Source of the DNA: Winogradskyella helgolandensis
GTDB lineage: Bacteria > Bacteroidota > Bacteroidia > Flavobacteriales > Flavobacteriaceae
DNA length: 64,000 nucleotides
NCBI RefSeq assembly: GCF_013404085.1
Contig: NZ_JABFHO010000001.1
Coordinates: 1,364,001-1,428,000, forward strand
Reading direction: 5' to 3'
In this document: positions 1 through 9,320 of the stretch, piece after piece
Position numbering within the stretch: the first letter of the stretch is position 1
Layout of the letters: the number at the start of each line of letters is the position of its first letter
The notes under the pieces: generated by a model
What the model was told of the DNA's origin: nothing
Seen by the model: the letters and a program-made list of their open reading frames with translations, nothing else
The model's database searches: none
Made by a program: the position numbers and the translations under genes

Positions 1-1
1 A

Positions 2-436
2 ATTTCAGAAGTATCTGAGGATACCTTTGCAGAAGGGATGGGTGAACATAGTGTAGACTACAACGCTGAAATTCAAAAATTATATGATGCTGTAGGTTGG
101 GATGGAACTGGTTATACTGGTGAATCACACCCTGTAAAATGGATACGTATCCACAACTTACCTGACTTTGCTTATTTTAATCACTCTCAACATGTTGAAG
201 TTGGAGGTATTGAATGTCAAACTTGTCATGGTCCTGTTGAAGAAATGGAAATCATGTATCAGCATGCTCCTTTAACTATGGGATGGTGTATTAACTGTCA
301 CAGAGAAACTAACGTAAAAGTTAAGGATAACGAATATTACACTAAAATTCATGAAGAATTATCTAAAAAGTATGGTGTTGAGGAATTGACAGTAGCACAG
401 ATGGGTGGTTTAGAATGTGGTAAGTGTCATTACTAA
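2..436 (+). CDS. actA: Alternative complex III pentaheme-type cytochrome subunit ActA, C-terminal part
   Basis: Periplasmic multiheme cytochrome c subunit of alternative complex III, the menaquinol:cytochrome c/oxidase oxidoreductase that replaces the bc1 complex in many Bacteroidota. The reading frame is open from the first bases of the window, so the 5' end and the true start lie outside; 144 residues are visible. Three CxxCH heme-binding motifs are seen: CQTCH at nt 215-229, CINCH at nt 287-301 and CGKCH at nt 416-430, the last only one residue before the stop. The family carries about five hemes, so the rest should be upstream. A 152-bp gap without a convincing terminator separates it from actB, and the act order that follows confirms the identity. 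Confidence 0.9.
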   Translation: MSEVSEDTFAEGMGEHSVDYNAEIQKLYDAVGWDGTGYTGESHPVKWIRIHNLPDFAYFNHSQHVEVGGIECQTCHGPVEEMEIMYQHAPLTMGWCINCHRETNVKVKDNEYYTKIHEELSKKYGVEELTVAQMGGLECGKCHY

Positions 437-588
437 AACTCGCTTTTTGTAATTTCTGATACGTCAGTAAGCACTTAAAAGAGAAAAAAAACATAAAATT
501 AAAAGAGTTAAATATTTAGATTGAATTTATTGAAGTTATAAAAGACTTTAATTTTAGGTTCGAAAATCGAAAATTATAAATAAACACT

Positions 589-3500
589 ATGTCATCAAAC
601 AAGAAATACTGGAAAAGTGTTGAAGAGCTAAACGAAAATAGCTCTATTGTTGAGGCGCTTCAACAGAATGAATTTGTGGAAGAGATTCCTACAGACGATT
701 TTTTGGGAGATAAAGAGTCTTTAGAATCTTCATCTACGTCGCGTCGTGATTTCTTAAAATACGTTGGTTTTAGTACAGCAGCTGCTTCTTTGGCGGCCTG
801 TGAAGGACCTGTTATTAAATCCATTCCTTATATAGTACAACCTACTGAGATAATTCCGGGTGTTGCTAACTATTATGCAACTACGATTGCAGATGGTTTT
901 GATTTCGCTAGTGTTTTAGTGAAGACAAGAGAAGGAAGACCTATTAAAATTGAAAATAACACGGATGCTGCAACAAACGGAACAGCAAATGCTAGAGTGA
1001 ATGCTTCAGTTTTAGGATTGTATGATAATCTTAGGGTTAAATCACCAATGAAAGGTGAGTCTAAAATTTCTTGGGATACTTTTTTATCGGAAACAACTTC
1101 AAAATTAAAGGGACTTAATGGTAAACAAATTGTGTTGTTAACGCAATCTATGCCAAGTCCATCTACAAATAAATTAATTGCAGAATTCAAAGCTAAATAT
1201 GGTAACGTAAATCACGTTGCTTATGATGCGGTTTCAGAATCTGCAACTTTAGATGCCTACCAAGCAAAGTATGGCTCAAGAGGAATGGCTAATTACGATT
1301 TCTCTAAAGCAATGACTATTGTTTCTGTTGGTGCGGATTTCTTAGGAGATTGGCAAGGTGGAGGTTTTGACTCTGCTTATGCTAAAAAGCGTATTCCAGA
1401 AAATGGTAAAATGTCTAGACATATTCAGTTTGAATCTAATATGTCATTATCTGGTGCTAACGCAGATAAGCGTGTGCCATTAACACCAAGTCAACAAAAA
1501 TTAGCTTTAGCTAAATTATATAGTAGTATTACTGGAAATTCTGTAGGAAGTGTTAATCTTCCTGAAGCATTAGACAAAGCTGTTCAAGCTGCGGCTAACG
1601 AATTAAGTAAAGCAGGAAGTAATGCTGTTGTTGTATCAGGTATTCAAGATGTGAATGCTCAATCAACAGTTTTAGAAATCAATGAGCATTTAAGAAGCAA
1701 AGCTTTTGATCCTAAAACAACAATTAAAACAAGACAGGGAAGTAATAAAGCAGTAATGCAATTAGTTGCTGATATGAAAGCTGGTAAAGTTGGTGCCATC
1801 ATTATGAATGGCGTTAATCCAATGTATACGTTGCCAAATGCTTCAGATTTTGCTGAAGGTCTTGCGAAAACAGATTTATCTGTTGCATTCTCAATGAAAC
1901 AAGATGAGACGTCAACAAATTGTCAATACATAGCAGCTGCACCTCATTATTTAGAATCTTGGGGAGATGTTGAGTTAAAAGCTGGTCATTATTCAATGAT
2001 GCAGCCAACAATTCGTCCTTTATTTGATACTAAGCAGTTTCAAGAAGTATTAATGAGTTGGACAGAAACGTCTGGAACTTATAGAGATTATTTAAAATCA
2101 GTTTGGTCACAAAGTATATTAAATGGGGCTTCATTTAATAAAGCCGTTCAAGATGGTATTTTTGTTGTAGGTACTTCTGGAAATGGAAGCGGCTCAACAG
2201 GATCTTCAACGACAACTGAATCGACTACAACTGAATTAAAAGATAAAAAAGATAGAACATTTTTAGGTGGTGTCATTCATGATGTTGCTGTAGGTGTAGG
2301 CATCAAAGAAGAAGATAAAGACGAATACACTACGTCTACAACATCAACGACTGTAAATAATACATCTGATACTGTGGGTGTCGCATCAGTATTAACTGGT
2401 GGTGCTGCAGCGAGAGCATTAGCACAAACGAAACCTACCGATGGTATGGAGTTGTCACTTTATACTAAAACAGGTATGGGTGATGGTCAACAAGCTAATA
2501 ACCCTTGGTTACAAGAGTTTCCAGATCCTATCACAAGAACAACATGGGATAACTATTTAACGATTTCTCAAGCGGATGCTGATAGATTAGAGATAAAAAA
2601 CTGGAATGTTGCTAATGGTGGATTAAATGGTAGTTATGCTAAAGTTTCGGTTAATGGAGCTGAAGCTGTTACATTACCTGTTATAATTCAACCAGGACAA
2701 GCAAAAGGTTCTGCTGGATTAGCTTTAGGTTTCGGTAGAACTTCAAAAGCTTTAAAAGATGAAATGAAAACCGGTGTTAACGCTTATCCGTTATACCAAG
2801 GTTTTAATTCTGTACAAAATATTACTATTGAAAAAGCTGCTGGTGAACATGAGTTTGCGTGTGTACAGTTGCATAATACGTTGATGGGTCGCGGTGACAT
2901 TATTAAAGAAACGCGATTAGAAATTTTCAATACTTACGGTAAAGAACACGAAGAGCACGGTTGGAATAAAATTCCTAAAGTGTCTCTTAATCATATTGAA
3001 ACTCCTGTAACATCTCCTGATGTTGATTTATGGGATGAGTTTGATCGTTCAGTTGGTCATCACTTTAACTTATCTATAGACTTAAATGCTTGTACGGGTT
3101 GTGGAGCATGTGTAATTGCCTGTCATGCCGAAAACAATGTGCCTGTTGTAGGAAAGTCTGAAATGAGACGTAGTAGAGATATGCATTGGTTGCGTATTGA
3201 CCGTTATTATTCGTCTAATGATACTTTTGATAATGATCAAGCAGAAAAGCATGCAACTGATGGTTTAGGTTTCGGAGACTATGTATTTGGAGATAGAGAA
3301 GGTGACGGTTCGTTATCAACATTTGGTAGATTAGAAGATCCTGCAGATAACCCTCAAGTTGTTTTTCAACCTGTAATGTGTCAGCATTGTAATCATGCGC
3401 CTTGTGAAACGGTTTGTCCTGTTGCAGCAACAGTTCATGGTCGTCAAGGTCAAAACCAAATGGCTTATAATCGTTGTGTAGGTACTCGTTATTGTGCGAA

Positions 3501-3894
3501 CAACTGCCCATATAAAGTACGTCGTTTCAACTGGTTCTTATATAACAAGAATGATGAGTTTGATTATTACATGAACGATGATTTAGGTCGCATGGTCTTA
3601 AATCCAGATGTTGTTGTAAGATCTCGTGGAGTTATGGAAAAATGTTCTATGTGTATTCAAAAAACACAAAAAACAATTTTAGACGCGAAACGTGATGGTA
3701 GAGAAATTAAAGATGGTGAATTTGAAACAGCCTGTTCAGCAGCTTGTGGAAATGGTGCAATGATGTTTGGTGATGTTAATGATGAAGCTAGTAAGATATC
3801 AGCATTAAAAGCAGATGACCGTATGTATCACATGTTAGAATACGTAGGCACAAAACCTAACGTAATTTATCAAACAAAGGTTAGAAACATATAG
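589..3894 (+). CDS. actB: Alternative complex III iron-sulfur/molybdopterin-oxidoreductase-like subunit ActB
   Basis: Large periplasmic subunit of alternative complex III, 1101 residues, a natural fusion of a molybdopterin-oxidoreductase-like module (without expected cofactor) and an NrfC-like ferredoxin module. A Tat-like motif SRRDFLK lies at residues 51-57 and is followed by SLAAC with Cys71 at a lipobox-like site, which fits the known lipid anchoring of this subunit. The ferredoxin part begins near residue 835 with CTGCGACVIAC, followed by CQHCNHAPCETVCP (about 931), CVGTRYCANNCP (about 963), CSMC (about 1019) and CSAAC (about 1049). These supply ligands for the four Fe-S clusters known in the family. 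A Ser/Thr-rich stretch (about residues 531-604) lies between recognisable parts. Likely co-transcribed with actC 77 bp downstream. Confidence 0.95.
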   Translation: MSSNKKYWKSVEELNENSSIVEALQQNEFVEEIPTDDFLGDKESLESSSTSRRDFLKYVGFSTAAASLAACEGPVIKSIPYIVQPTEIIPGVANYYATTIADGFDFASVLVKTREGRPIKIENNTDAATNGTANARVNASVLGLYDNLRVKSPMKGESKISWDTFLSETTSKLKGLNGKQIVLLTQSMPSPSTNKLIAEFKAKYGNVNHVAYDAVSESATLDAYQAKYGSRGMANYDFSKAMTIVSVGADFLGDWQGGGFDSAYAKKRIPENGKMSRHIQFESNMSLSGANADKRVPLTPSQQKLALAKLYSSITGNSVGSVNLPEALDKAVQAAANELSKAGSNAVVVSGIQDVNAQSTVLEINEHLRSKAFDPKTTIKTRQGSNKAVMQLVADMKAGKVGAIIMNGVNPMYTLPNASDFAEGLAKTDLSVAFSMKQDETSTNCQYIAAAPHYLESWGDVELKAGHYSMMQPTIRPLFDTKQFQEVLMSWTETSGTYRDYLKSVWSQSILNGASFNKAVQDGIFVVGTSGNGSGSTGSSTTTESTTTELKDKKDRTFLGGVIHDVAVGVGIKEEDKDEYTTSTTSTTVNNTSDTVGVASVLTGGAAARALAQTKPTDGMELSLYTKTGMGDGQQANNPWLQEFPDPITRTTWDNYLTISQADADRLEIKNWNVANGGLNGSYAKVSVNGAEAVTLPVIIQPGQAKGSAGLALGFGRTSKALKDEMKTGVNAYPLYQGFNSVQNITIEKAAGEHEFACVQLHNTLMGRGDIIKETRLEIFNTYGKEHEEHGWNKIPKVSLNHIETPVTSPDVDLWDEFDRSVGHHFNLSIDLNACTGCGACVIACHAENNVPVVGKSEMRRSRDMHWLRIDRYYSSNDTFDNDQAEKHATDGLGFGDYVFGDREGDGSLSTFGRLEDPADNPQVVFQPVMCQHCNHAPCETVCPVAATVHGRQGQNQMAYNRCVGTRYCANNCPYKVRRFNWFLYNKNDEFDYYMNDDLGRMVLNPDVVVRSRGVMEKCSMCIQKTQKTILDAKRDGREIKDGEFETACSAACGNGAMMFGDVNDEASKISALKADDRMYHMLEYVGTKPNVIYQTKVRNI

Positions 3895-3971
3895 AAAGTA
3901 GTAAGTCCGAAGTTGGAAGTTAAGTTTCAATTTCAAATGAATAAAATAATTAAAGAAACAAGTATATAATT

Positions 3972-5720
3972 ATGGCGTCTCATTACGAAGCACCTATTAG
4001 AAGACCTTTAGTCACTGGCGAGAAATCGTATCACGATGTTACATTAGATGTAGCAGGACCAGTGGAAGGCAAAGCCAACAGAGCATGGTGGATTGTTTTC
4101 AGCATTGCTTTAGTCGCATTTCTTTGGGGAATAGGTTGTATTATTTATACCGTATCTACAGGTATTGGAGTTTGGGGTCTTAATAAGACCGTAAACTGGG
4201 CTTGGGATATTACTAACTTCGTTTGGTGGGTTGGTATTGGTCATGCAGGAACATTAATTTCTGCAGTACTATTATTATTCCGTCAAAAATGGAGAATGGC
4301 AATTAACCGTTCTGCAGAAGCAATGACCATCTTTGCAGTTTTTCAAGCAGGATTGTTCCCAATTATTCACATGGGTCGTCCTTGGTTGGCTTATTGGGTA
4401 TTACCAATTCCTAATCAATTTGGTTCGTTATGGGTGAATTTTAACTCACCTTTACTTTGGGATGTATTTGCAATTTCTACCTATTTATCTGTATCATTAG
4501 TTTTCTGGTGGACAGGTTTATTACCAGATTTTGCGATGTTAAGAGATAGAGCTGTTAAACCTTTTCAAAAGAAAATTTACGCTTTAGTAAGTTTCGGTTG
4601 GTCTGGAAGAGCAAAAGATTGGCAACGTTTTGAAGAAGTATCTTTGGTACTTGCTGGTTTAGCAACACCTTTAGTACTTTCTGTACATACCATTGTATCA
4701 TTTGATTTTGCTACGTCGGTAATTCCAGGTTGGCATACAACGATTTTTCCACCTTACTTCGTTGCAGGTGCGGTATTCTCAGGATTCGCCATGGTAAATA
4801 CACTTCTTATTATTATGAGAAAAGTATGTAACCTTGAAGATTATATTACAGTACAACACATCGAATTAATGAACATTGTAATTATGATTACAGGTTCTAT
4901 TGTTGGTGTAGCTTATATTACAGAGTTATTTATTGCATGGTATTCTGGTGTAGAATACGAACAGTTTGCATTCTTAAACAGAGCAACGGGACCATACTGG
5001 TGGGCTTATTGGTGTATGATGACTTTTAACGTATTCTCTCCGCAGTTTATGTGGTTTAAGAAACTTAGAACAAGTATTATGTTCTCGTTCTTTATCTCAA
5101 TTATTGTAAACATCGGAATGTGGTTTGAGCGTTTTGTAATTATTGTAACCTCATTACACAGAGATTATTTACCATCATCTTGGACCATGTTCTCTCCAAC
5201 ATTTGTGGATATTGGTATTTTTATCGGAACAATTGGATTCTTCTTTGTATTATTCTTGTTGTACGCACGTACATTCCCAGTAATAGCACAAGCCGAAGTT
5301 AAAACCATATTAAAATCTTCTGGTGAAAGTTATAAGATTATTAGAGATCGTGGTGATAGTTTGGTAGGTACTGGTGCAGATTCAAGAACATCTAATCCTA
5401 TTGCTTTTAAATCTACAGCTTCAATAGAACAATCAGTAACAGAATTACCAAGTAGTAATGAAGAAAAGTTGAATAGTTTATTTGAAGGTATTGGTAAATT
5501 TGATGCTACAACACAAACAGCTGATAATTTACAAACCGTTAATGGTATTGGACCAAAAATGGAAGAAGTACTTAACAGTATAGGTATTTATACTTTCCTT
5601 CAGGTAAGTAAGATGACGAAAAAAGAATACGACTTGTTAGACTCAATCACAGGAACCTTCCCAGGAAGAGCAGAACGTGATGATTGGTCAGGACAAGCTA
5701 AAAATTTATTAAACAACTAA
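3972..5720 (+). CDS. actC: Alternative complex III quinone-binding membrane subunit ActC (NrfD-like) with C-terminal helix-hairpin-helix extension
   Basis: Integral membrane NrfD/PsrC-like subunit that oxidises menaquinol and carries a proposed proton path in alternative complex III. The protein has 582 residues. A cytoplasmic N-terminus is followed by about ten hydrophobic helices spanning residues 35-440; the WVGIGHAGT segment and the charged residues in the membrane part are typical of the family. After the last helix, a hydrophilic tail of about 140 residues ends in a domain at about 515-582 with the VNGIGPKMEEVLNSIGI pattern of a helix-hairpin-helix, like the tails fused to some L21 and NuoE proteins. 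Family members usually stop soon after the last helix, so this tail is unusual. actD begins 8 bp downstream. Confidence 0.93.
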   Translation: MASHYEAPIRRPLVTGEKSYHDVTLDVAGPVEGKANRAWWIVFSIALVAFLWGIGCIIYTVSTGIGVWGLNKTVNWAWDITNFVWWVGIGHAGTLISAVLLLFRQKWRMAINRSAEAMTIFAVFQAGLFPIIHMGRPWLAYWVLPIPNQFGSLWVNFNSPLLWDVFAISTYLSVSLVFWWTGLLPDFAMLRDRAVKPFQKKIYALVSFGWSGRAKDWQRFEEVSLVLAGLATPLVLSVHTIVSFDFATSVIPGWHTTIFPPYFVAGAVFSGFAMVNTLLIIMRKVCNLEDYITVQHIELMNIVIMITGSIVGVAYITELFIAWYSGVEYEQFAFLNRATGPYWWAYWCMMTFNVFSPQFMWFKKLRTSIMFSFFISIIVNIGMWFERFVIIVTSLHRDYLPSSWTMFSPTFVDIGIFIGTIGFFFVLFLLYARTFPVIAQAEVKTILKSSGESYKIIRDRGDSLVGTGADSRTSNPIAFKSTASIEQSVTELPSSNEEKLNSLFEGIGKFDATTQTADNLQTVNGIGPKMEEVLNSIGIYTFLQVSKMTKKEYDLLDSITGTFPGRAERDDWSGQAKNLLNN

Positions 5721-5728
5721 TATAGTTT

Positions 5729-6268
5729 ATGGAAGCTTCGAAAGTAATTCATGCTATTTATACAGATGATGATGTATTAATGTCTGCCGTTAAAACGGTG
5801 AAAGCAGAAAAACATCATATCGAAGAGGTATATACACCTTTTCCGGTTCACGGACTAGACAAAGCAATGGGATTAGCACCTACACGTTTAGCAATTACAG
5901 CATTTATATATGGCTGTATTGGTTTATCGGTCGCTTTTGCTATGATGAATTTTATAATGATTAAAGATTGGCCACAAGATATAGGTGGTAAACCAAGCTT
6001 TAGTTATTTAGAAAATATGCCTGCATTTGTTCCTATTATGTTTGAGCTAACGGTATTTTTCGCTGCCCACTTAATGGTAATAACATTTTACTTAAGAAGT
6101 AGAATGTGGCCATTTAAAGACGCTGAGAATCCTGACCCAAGAACTACAGATGACCATTTTTTAATGGAAATCGCAGTTCATAATAACGAAGAATCATTAA
6201 CTAATTTGTTGAAATCAACAGGTGCTGTTGAGATAAACATTATTGATAAAGATGAAGATGCACATTAA
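5729..6268 (+). CDS. actD: Alternative complex III subunit ActD (DUF3341)
   Basis: Membrane subunit of alternative complex III, DUF3341 family, 179 residues, the usual size. The N-terminal half is a soluble cytoplasmic domain containing the VYTPFPVHGLDKAMG signature at about residues 35-49. Two transmembrane helices follow, at about 52-76 and 100-121, and then a short polar tail. It packs beside ActC in the known structures and has no cofactor. It lies 8 bp after actC and its stop codon is one base before the preferred actE start, so the genes are translated from one message. Confidence 0.93.
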   Translation: MEASKVIHAIYTDDDVLMSAVKTVKAEKHHIEEVYTPFPVHGLDKAMGLAPTRLAITAFIYGCIGLSVAFAMMNFIMIKDWPQDIGGKPSFSYLENMPAFVPIMFELTVFFAAHLMVITFYLRSRMWPFKDAENPDPRTTDDHFLMEIAVHNNEESLTNLLKSTGAVEINIIDKDEDAH

Positions 6269-6269
6269 T

Positions 6270-6830
6270 ATGAAGATAGCCACAAAATATATCGTAGTAT
6301 TAGGATTATTGGTAAGTCTTGTATCTTGCCAAGAGAATTCTAGGCCAAACTATCAATACATGCCAAATATGTATGAACCGATTGGTTATGAAACTTATCA
6401 AGAATCAGACGCTTTTGAGAACGGTAGACAAGCTCAGTTACCAGCTGAAGGTTCAATACCAAGAGGAGATTTTATGCCTTTTGAGATTGAAAATACAGTT
6501 GAAGGGTTTATGTTTGCTAAAGCAAATTTAACGAATCCAATTGATGCTTCTGATATCGATTATGACAGAGGTGGAGAATTATACGGGATTTATTGTGGTA
6601 TCTGCCACGGAAATAAAGGTGATGGTAAAGGTAAATTAGTATCTCGTGAAAAGATTCTAGGTGTACCTAGTTATGCCGATGTTGGTAGAGCCATTACAAC
6701 CGGAAGTATTTATCATACTTTATATTATGGTAAAAATACAATGGGTTCTTACGCTAACCAATTGAATGAAGAAGAACGTTGGCAAGTTGTTGCTTATGTT
6801 GAGAAACTGAAGGCAGATTTAGAAAAATAA
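6270..6830 (+). CDS. actE: Alternative complex III monoheme cytochrome c lipoprotein ActE
   Basis: Lipid-anchored monoheme cytochrome c subunit of alternative complex III, thought to pass electrons on to the oxidase. I place the start at ATG 6270, one base after the actD stop; an in-frame TTG at 6243 would only add nine residues ahead of an otherwise perfect lipoprotein signal. With this start the protein has 186 residues, begins MKIATKYIVVLGLLVSLVSC and has its lipobox cysteine at residue 20. The heme motif CGICH is at about residues 109-113 in a class I cytochrome c fold, with a methionine in NTMGSYA as the likely distal ligand. Confidence 0.93.
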   Translation: MKIATKYIVVLGLLVSLVSCQENSRPNYQYMPNMYEPIGYETYQESDAFENGRQAQLPAEGSIPRGDFMPFEIENTVEGFMFAKANLTNPIDASDIDYDRGGELYGIYCGICHGNKGDGKGKLVSREKILGVPSYADVGRAITTGSIYHTLYYGKNTMGSYANQLNEEERWQVVAYVEKLKADLEK

Positions 6831-6851
6831 GATTTAGATAAAGATTATATA

Positions 6852-8207
6852 ATGGAATATAAAATTTCAAATCGATTAAGAATAGGAGCAATCATTTTAA
6901 TGATTTTAGGCGCATTAGGTGTTGGTTATGGCTTCATTGATTCTCATAAGTCTTTTGAGGATATCGAAACGATGCTAAGCGAAGAAACTCATCATGGTGA
7001 GGTTTCGGAAGTAGCTACTGTTGAGGAAGCTCATGGTGCTTCACATGCTGAAGATGATCATTCAGAGGGTGATCATGTTGATGAGCATAAAAAACATGTT
7101 GAGCACGTATTGCACCAAGTGCATAATAGACCTTGGTCTGCATTATATGTTGCAGGTTTCTTTTTCTTTATGATTGCTTTAGGTGTATTAGCATTTTATG
7201 CTATACAGCATGCAGCTCAGGCAGGTTGGTCGCCAGTATTATTTAGAGTTATGGAAGGTATTACATCTTATGTTTTACCAGGTGGAATAATAGTTTTATT
7301 GATTGCCTTTTTTGCCGATAGTCATGTGTTTATTTGGTTAACAGATGGAATTACTACTGAAGGGCACGAAAAATATGACGCGCTTGTAGCAGGTAAATCT
7401 GGTTGGTTAAATAAACCAGGATTCTTTATAAGAGGTATTATCTTCTTAGCAGGATGGTCGGCATATCAATACTTCTCAAGAAAATTCTCATTAGCACAAG
7501 ACAATGCGGATATAAATGACAATAGTAACTTTAAAAAGAATTTCAGAATTTCTGCTGGTTTCTTAGTATTCTTCATTTATACCGAATCAGTAATGTCTTG
7601 GGATTGGATAATGAGTGTAGATCCACACTGGTTTAGTACTTTATTTGGATGGTATGTATTATCTGGTATGCTTGTTTGTGGTATTACGGTTATCGCTATG
7701 GTTACAATCTACCTTAAGTCTAAAGGTTTATTAGAGCATGTAAATGATAGCCATATTCACGATTTAGGGAAGTTTATGTTTGGTTTTAGTATATTCTGGA
7801 CGTATTTATGGTTCTCTCAATTTATGTTAATTTGGTATTCTAACATACCTGAAGAAGTAACATACTTTATAACACGTATTGAAGACTATAATTTACCATT
7901 CTTTGGTATGGTAGCGTTGAATTTCATTTTCCCGCTATTATTATTAATGAATAGTGACTTTAAACGTGTAAATTGGTTTGTAATAATGACAGGAATCGTT
8001 ATTCTTGGTGGTCATTATTTAGATATTTTCAATATGATTATGCCTGCAACAGTTGGTGACAGATGGTTTATTGGAATTCCAGAAATAAGCTCAATATTAT
8101 TCTTTGCTGGCTTATTTATATTTTTAGTATTTACATCACTTGGTAAATATCCATTGTTAGCAAAAGGAAATCCATTTGTTAAGGAAAGTGAAAATTTCCA
8201 TTATTAA
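6852..8207 (+). CDS. actF: Alternative complex III membrane subunit ActF
   Basis: Second large polytopic subunit of alternative complex III, distantly related to ActC, 451 residues. One helix near the N-terminus (about 11-28) is followed by a His/Glu/Asp-rich loop (about residues 46-90), then roughly nine hydrophobic helices to the C-terminus. Such acidic and histidine-rich loops are common here and could bind metal or help proton movement, but that is inference. It lies 21 bp after actE and 24 bp before coxB, so the complex III and oxidase genes appear to form one transcription unit. Confidence 0.92.
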   Translation: MEYKISNRLRIGAIILMILGALGVGYGFIDSHKSFEDIETMLSEETHHGEVSEVATVEEAHGASHAEDDHSEGDHVDEHKKHVEHVLHQVHNRPWSALYVAGFFFFMIALGVLAFYAIQHAAQAGWSPVLFRVMEGITSYVLPGGIIVLLIAFFADSHVFIWLTDGITTEGHEKYDALVAGKSGWLNKPGFFIRGIIFLAGWSAYQYFSRKFSLAQDNADINDNSNFKKNFRISAGFLVFFIYTESVMSWDWIMSVDPHWFSTLFGWYVLSGMLVCGITVIAMVTIYLKSKGLLEHVNDSHIHDLGKFMFGFSIFWTYLWFSQFMLIWYSNIPEEVTYFITRIEDYNLPFFGMVALNFIFPLLLLMNSDFKRVNWFVIMTGIVILGGHYLDIFNMIMPATVGDRWFIGIPEISSILFFAGLFIFLVFTSLGKYPLLAKGNPFVKESENFHY

Positions 8208-8231
8208 TTTTAAATAAGAACAGAAACGATA

Positions 8232-9290
8232 ATGACTGCTTTATTAACAATTATAATTGTACTCTTTGTAGCTGTTGCCTTGTGGCAAATGGTAAAAATA
8301 TTTGACCTAGCCCAGGTTGGAACGATTAACACGCAAATTGCGGATGATCACGACAACAAGATTAATGGTTACTTAATGATAGGTTTCTTAGTGTTTATCT
8401 ACGTAATTACCATCTTGTGTTTTTGGTATATCGGAGATTTACCTCTTATGTCTAACGCGGCATCTGAACACGGTGTAGAAGTAGATAATCTTATGATTAT
8501 CTCAATGGTGGTTATCTTTATAGTGCAAACAATCACACAATTTTTATTACACTATTTTGCTTATAAGTATAAAGGTGAGAAAGGAAGAAAGGCATTGTTC
8601 TATGCCGATAATAATACATTAGAGTTTATTTGGACGGTAATTCCTGTTATTGTTTTAGCTGGTTTAATCATTTATGGTTTATTCACTTGGAATGATATTA
8701 TGAATGTGGACGAAGATGAAGACCCAATGGTTATTGAGTTATATGCACAGCAATTCAAATGGACGGCTAGATATAGTGGTAACGACAATGTTTTAGGAAA
8801 AGCAAACGTAAGATTAATTGACATTGATCGTGCTAATACATTAGGGGTAGACGAAGATGATCCAAATGCTCAGGATGACGTTGTTGTTTCCGAGTTGCAT
8901 TTACCAGTTGGTCAACAAGTCGTATTTAAAATGCGTTCTCAAGATGTGTTGCACTCAGCTTATATGCCTCATTTTAGAGCTCAAATGAACTGTGTACCAG
9001 GTATGGTAACTCAATTTGCTTTTACTCCAACGGTGACTACAGCTGACATGCGTCAGAATCCTGATATGGTTGAGAAAGTTAAAAATATTAATGACCTTCG
9101 AAAAGAAAGAATAGTTGAGATTGAAGAATCTGGTCAAGAATTACTTTACGAATTTGATTACCTTTTATTATGTAATAAAATTTGTGGAAAATCGCACTAC
9201 AATATGCAAATGAAGATTATTGTAGAAACTCAAGAAGAATTTGATGCATGGATGAAAGAACAAAAAACATTCCCAAATTCATTAAACTAA
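8232..9290 (+). CDS. coxB: Cytochrome c oxidase subunit II
   Basis: Subunit II of an aa3-type heme-copper oxidase, 352 residues. Three hydrophobic segments are seen (about residues 2-20, 45-65, 85-110, with another hairpin helix at about 133-155), followed by a periplasmic cupredoxin domain. The binuclear CuA site is intact: the first histidine ligand lies in LHSAYMPHFR (about 240), and CNKICGKSHYNM (about 313-324) supplies the two cysteines, histidine and methionine. There is no fused cytochrome c domain. ActE or the ActA hemes are therefore the likely electron donors, in line with the operon linking complex III and oxidase genes. Confidence 0.96.
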   Translation: MTALLTIIIVLFVAVALWQMVKIFDLAQVGTINTQIADDHDNKINGYLMIGFLVFIYVITILCFWYIGDLPLMSNAASEHGVEVDNLMIISMVVIFIVQTITQFLLHYFAYKYKGEKGRKALFYADNNTLEFIWTVIPVIVLAGLIIYGLFTWNDIMNVDEDEDPMVIELYAQQFKWTARYSGNDNVLGKANVRLIDIDRANTLGVDEDDPNAQDDVVVSELHLPVGQQVVFKMRSQDVLHSAYMPHFRAQMNCVPGMVTQFAFTPTVTTADMRQNPDMVEKVKNINDLRKERIVEIEESGQELLYEFDYLLLCNKICGKSHYNMQMKIIVETQEEFDAWMKEQKTFPNSLN

Positions 9291-9320
9291 CTAAGCTTTT
9301 AAGAAAAAGATAAACAGATT

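Noticed and set aside
6243..6269. Earlier TTG start of actE overlapping actD
   Set aside because: It would put nine charged residues ahead of an otherwise complete lipoprotein signal; ATG 6270 fits better.
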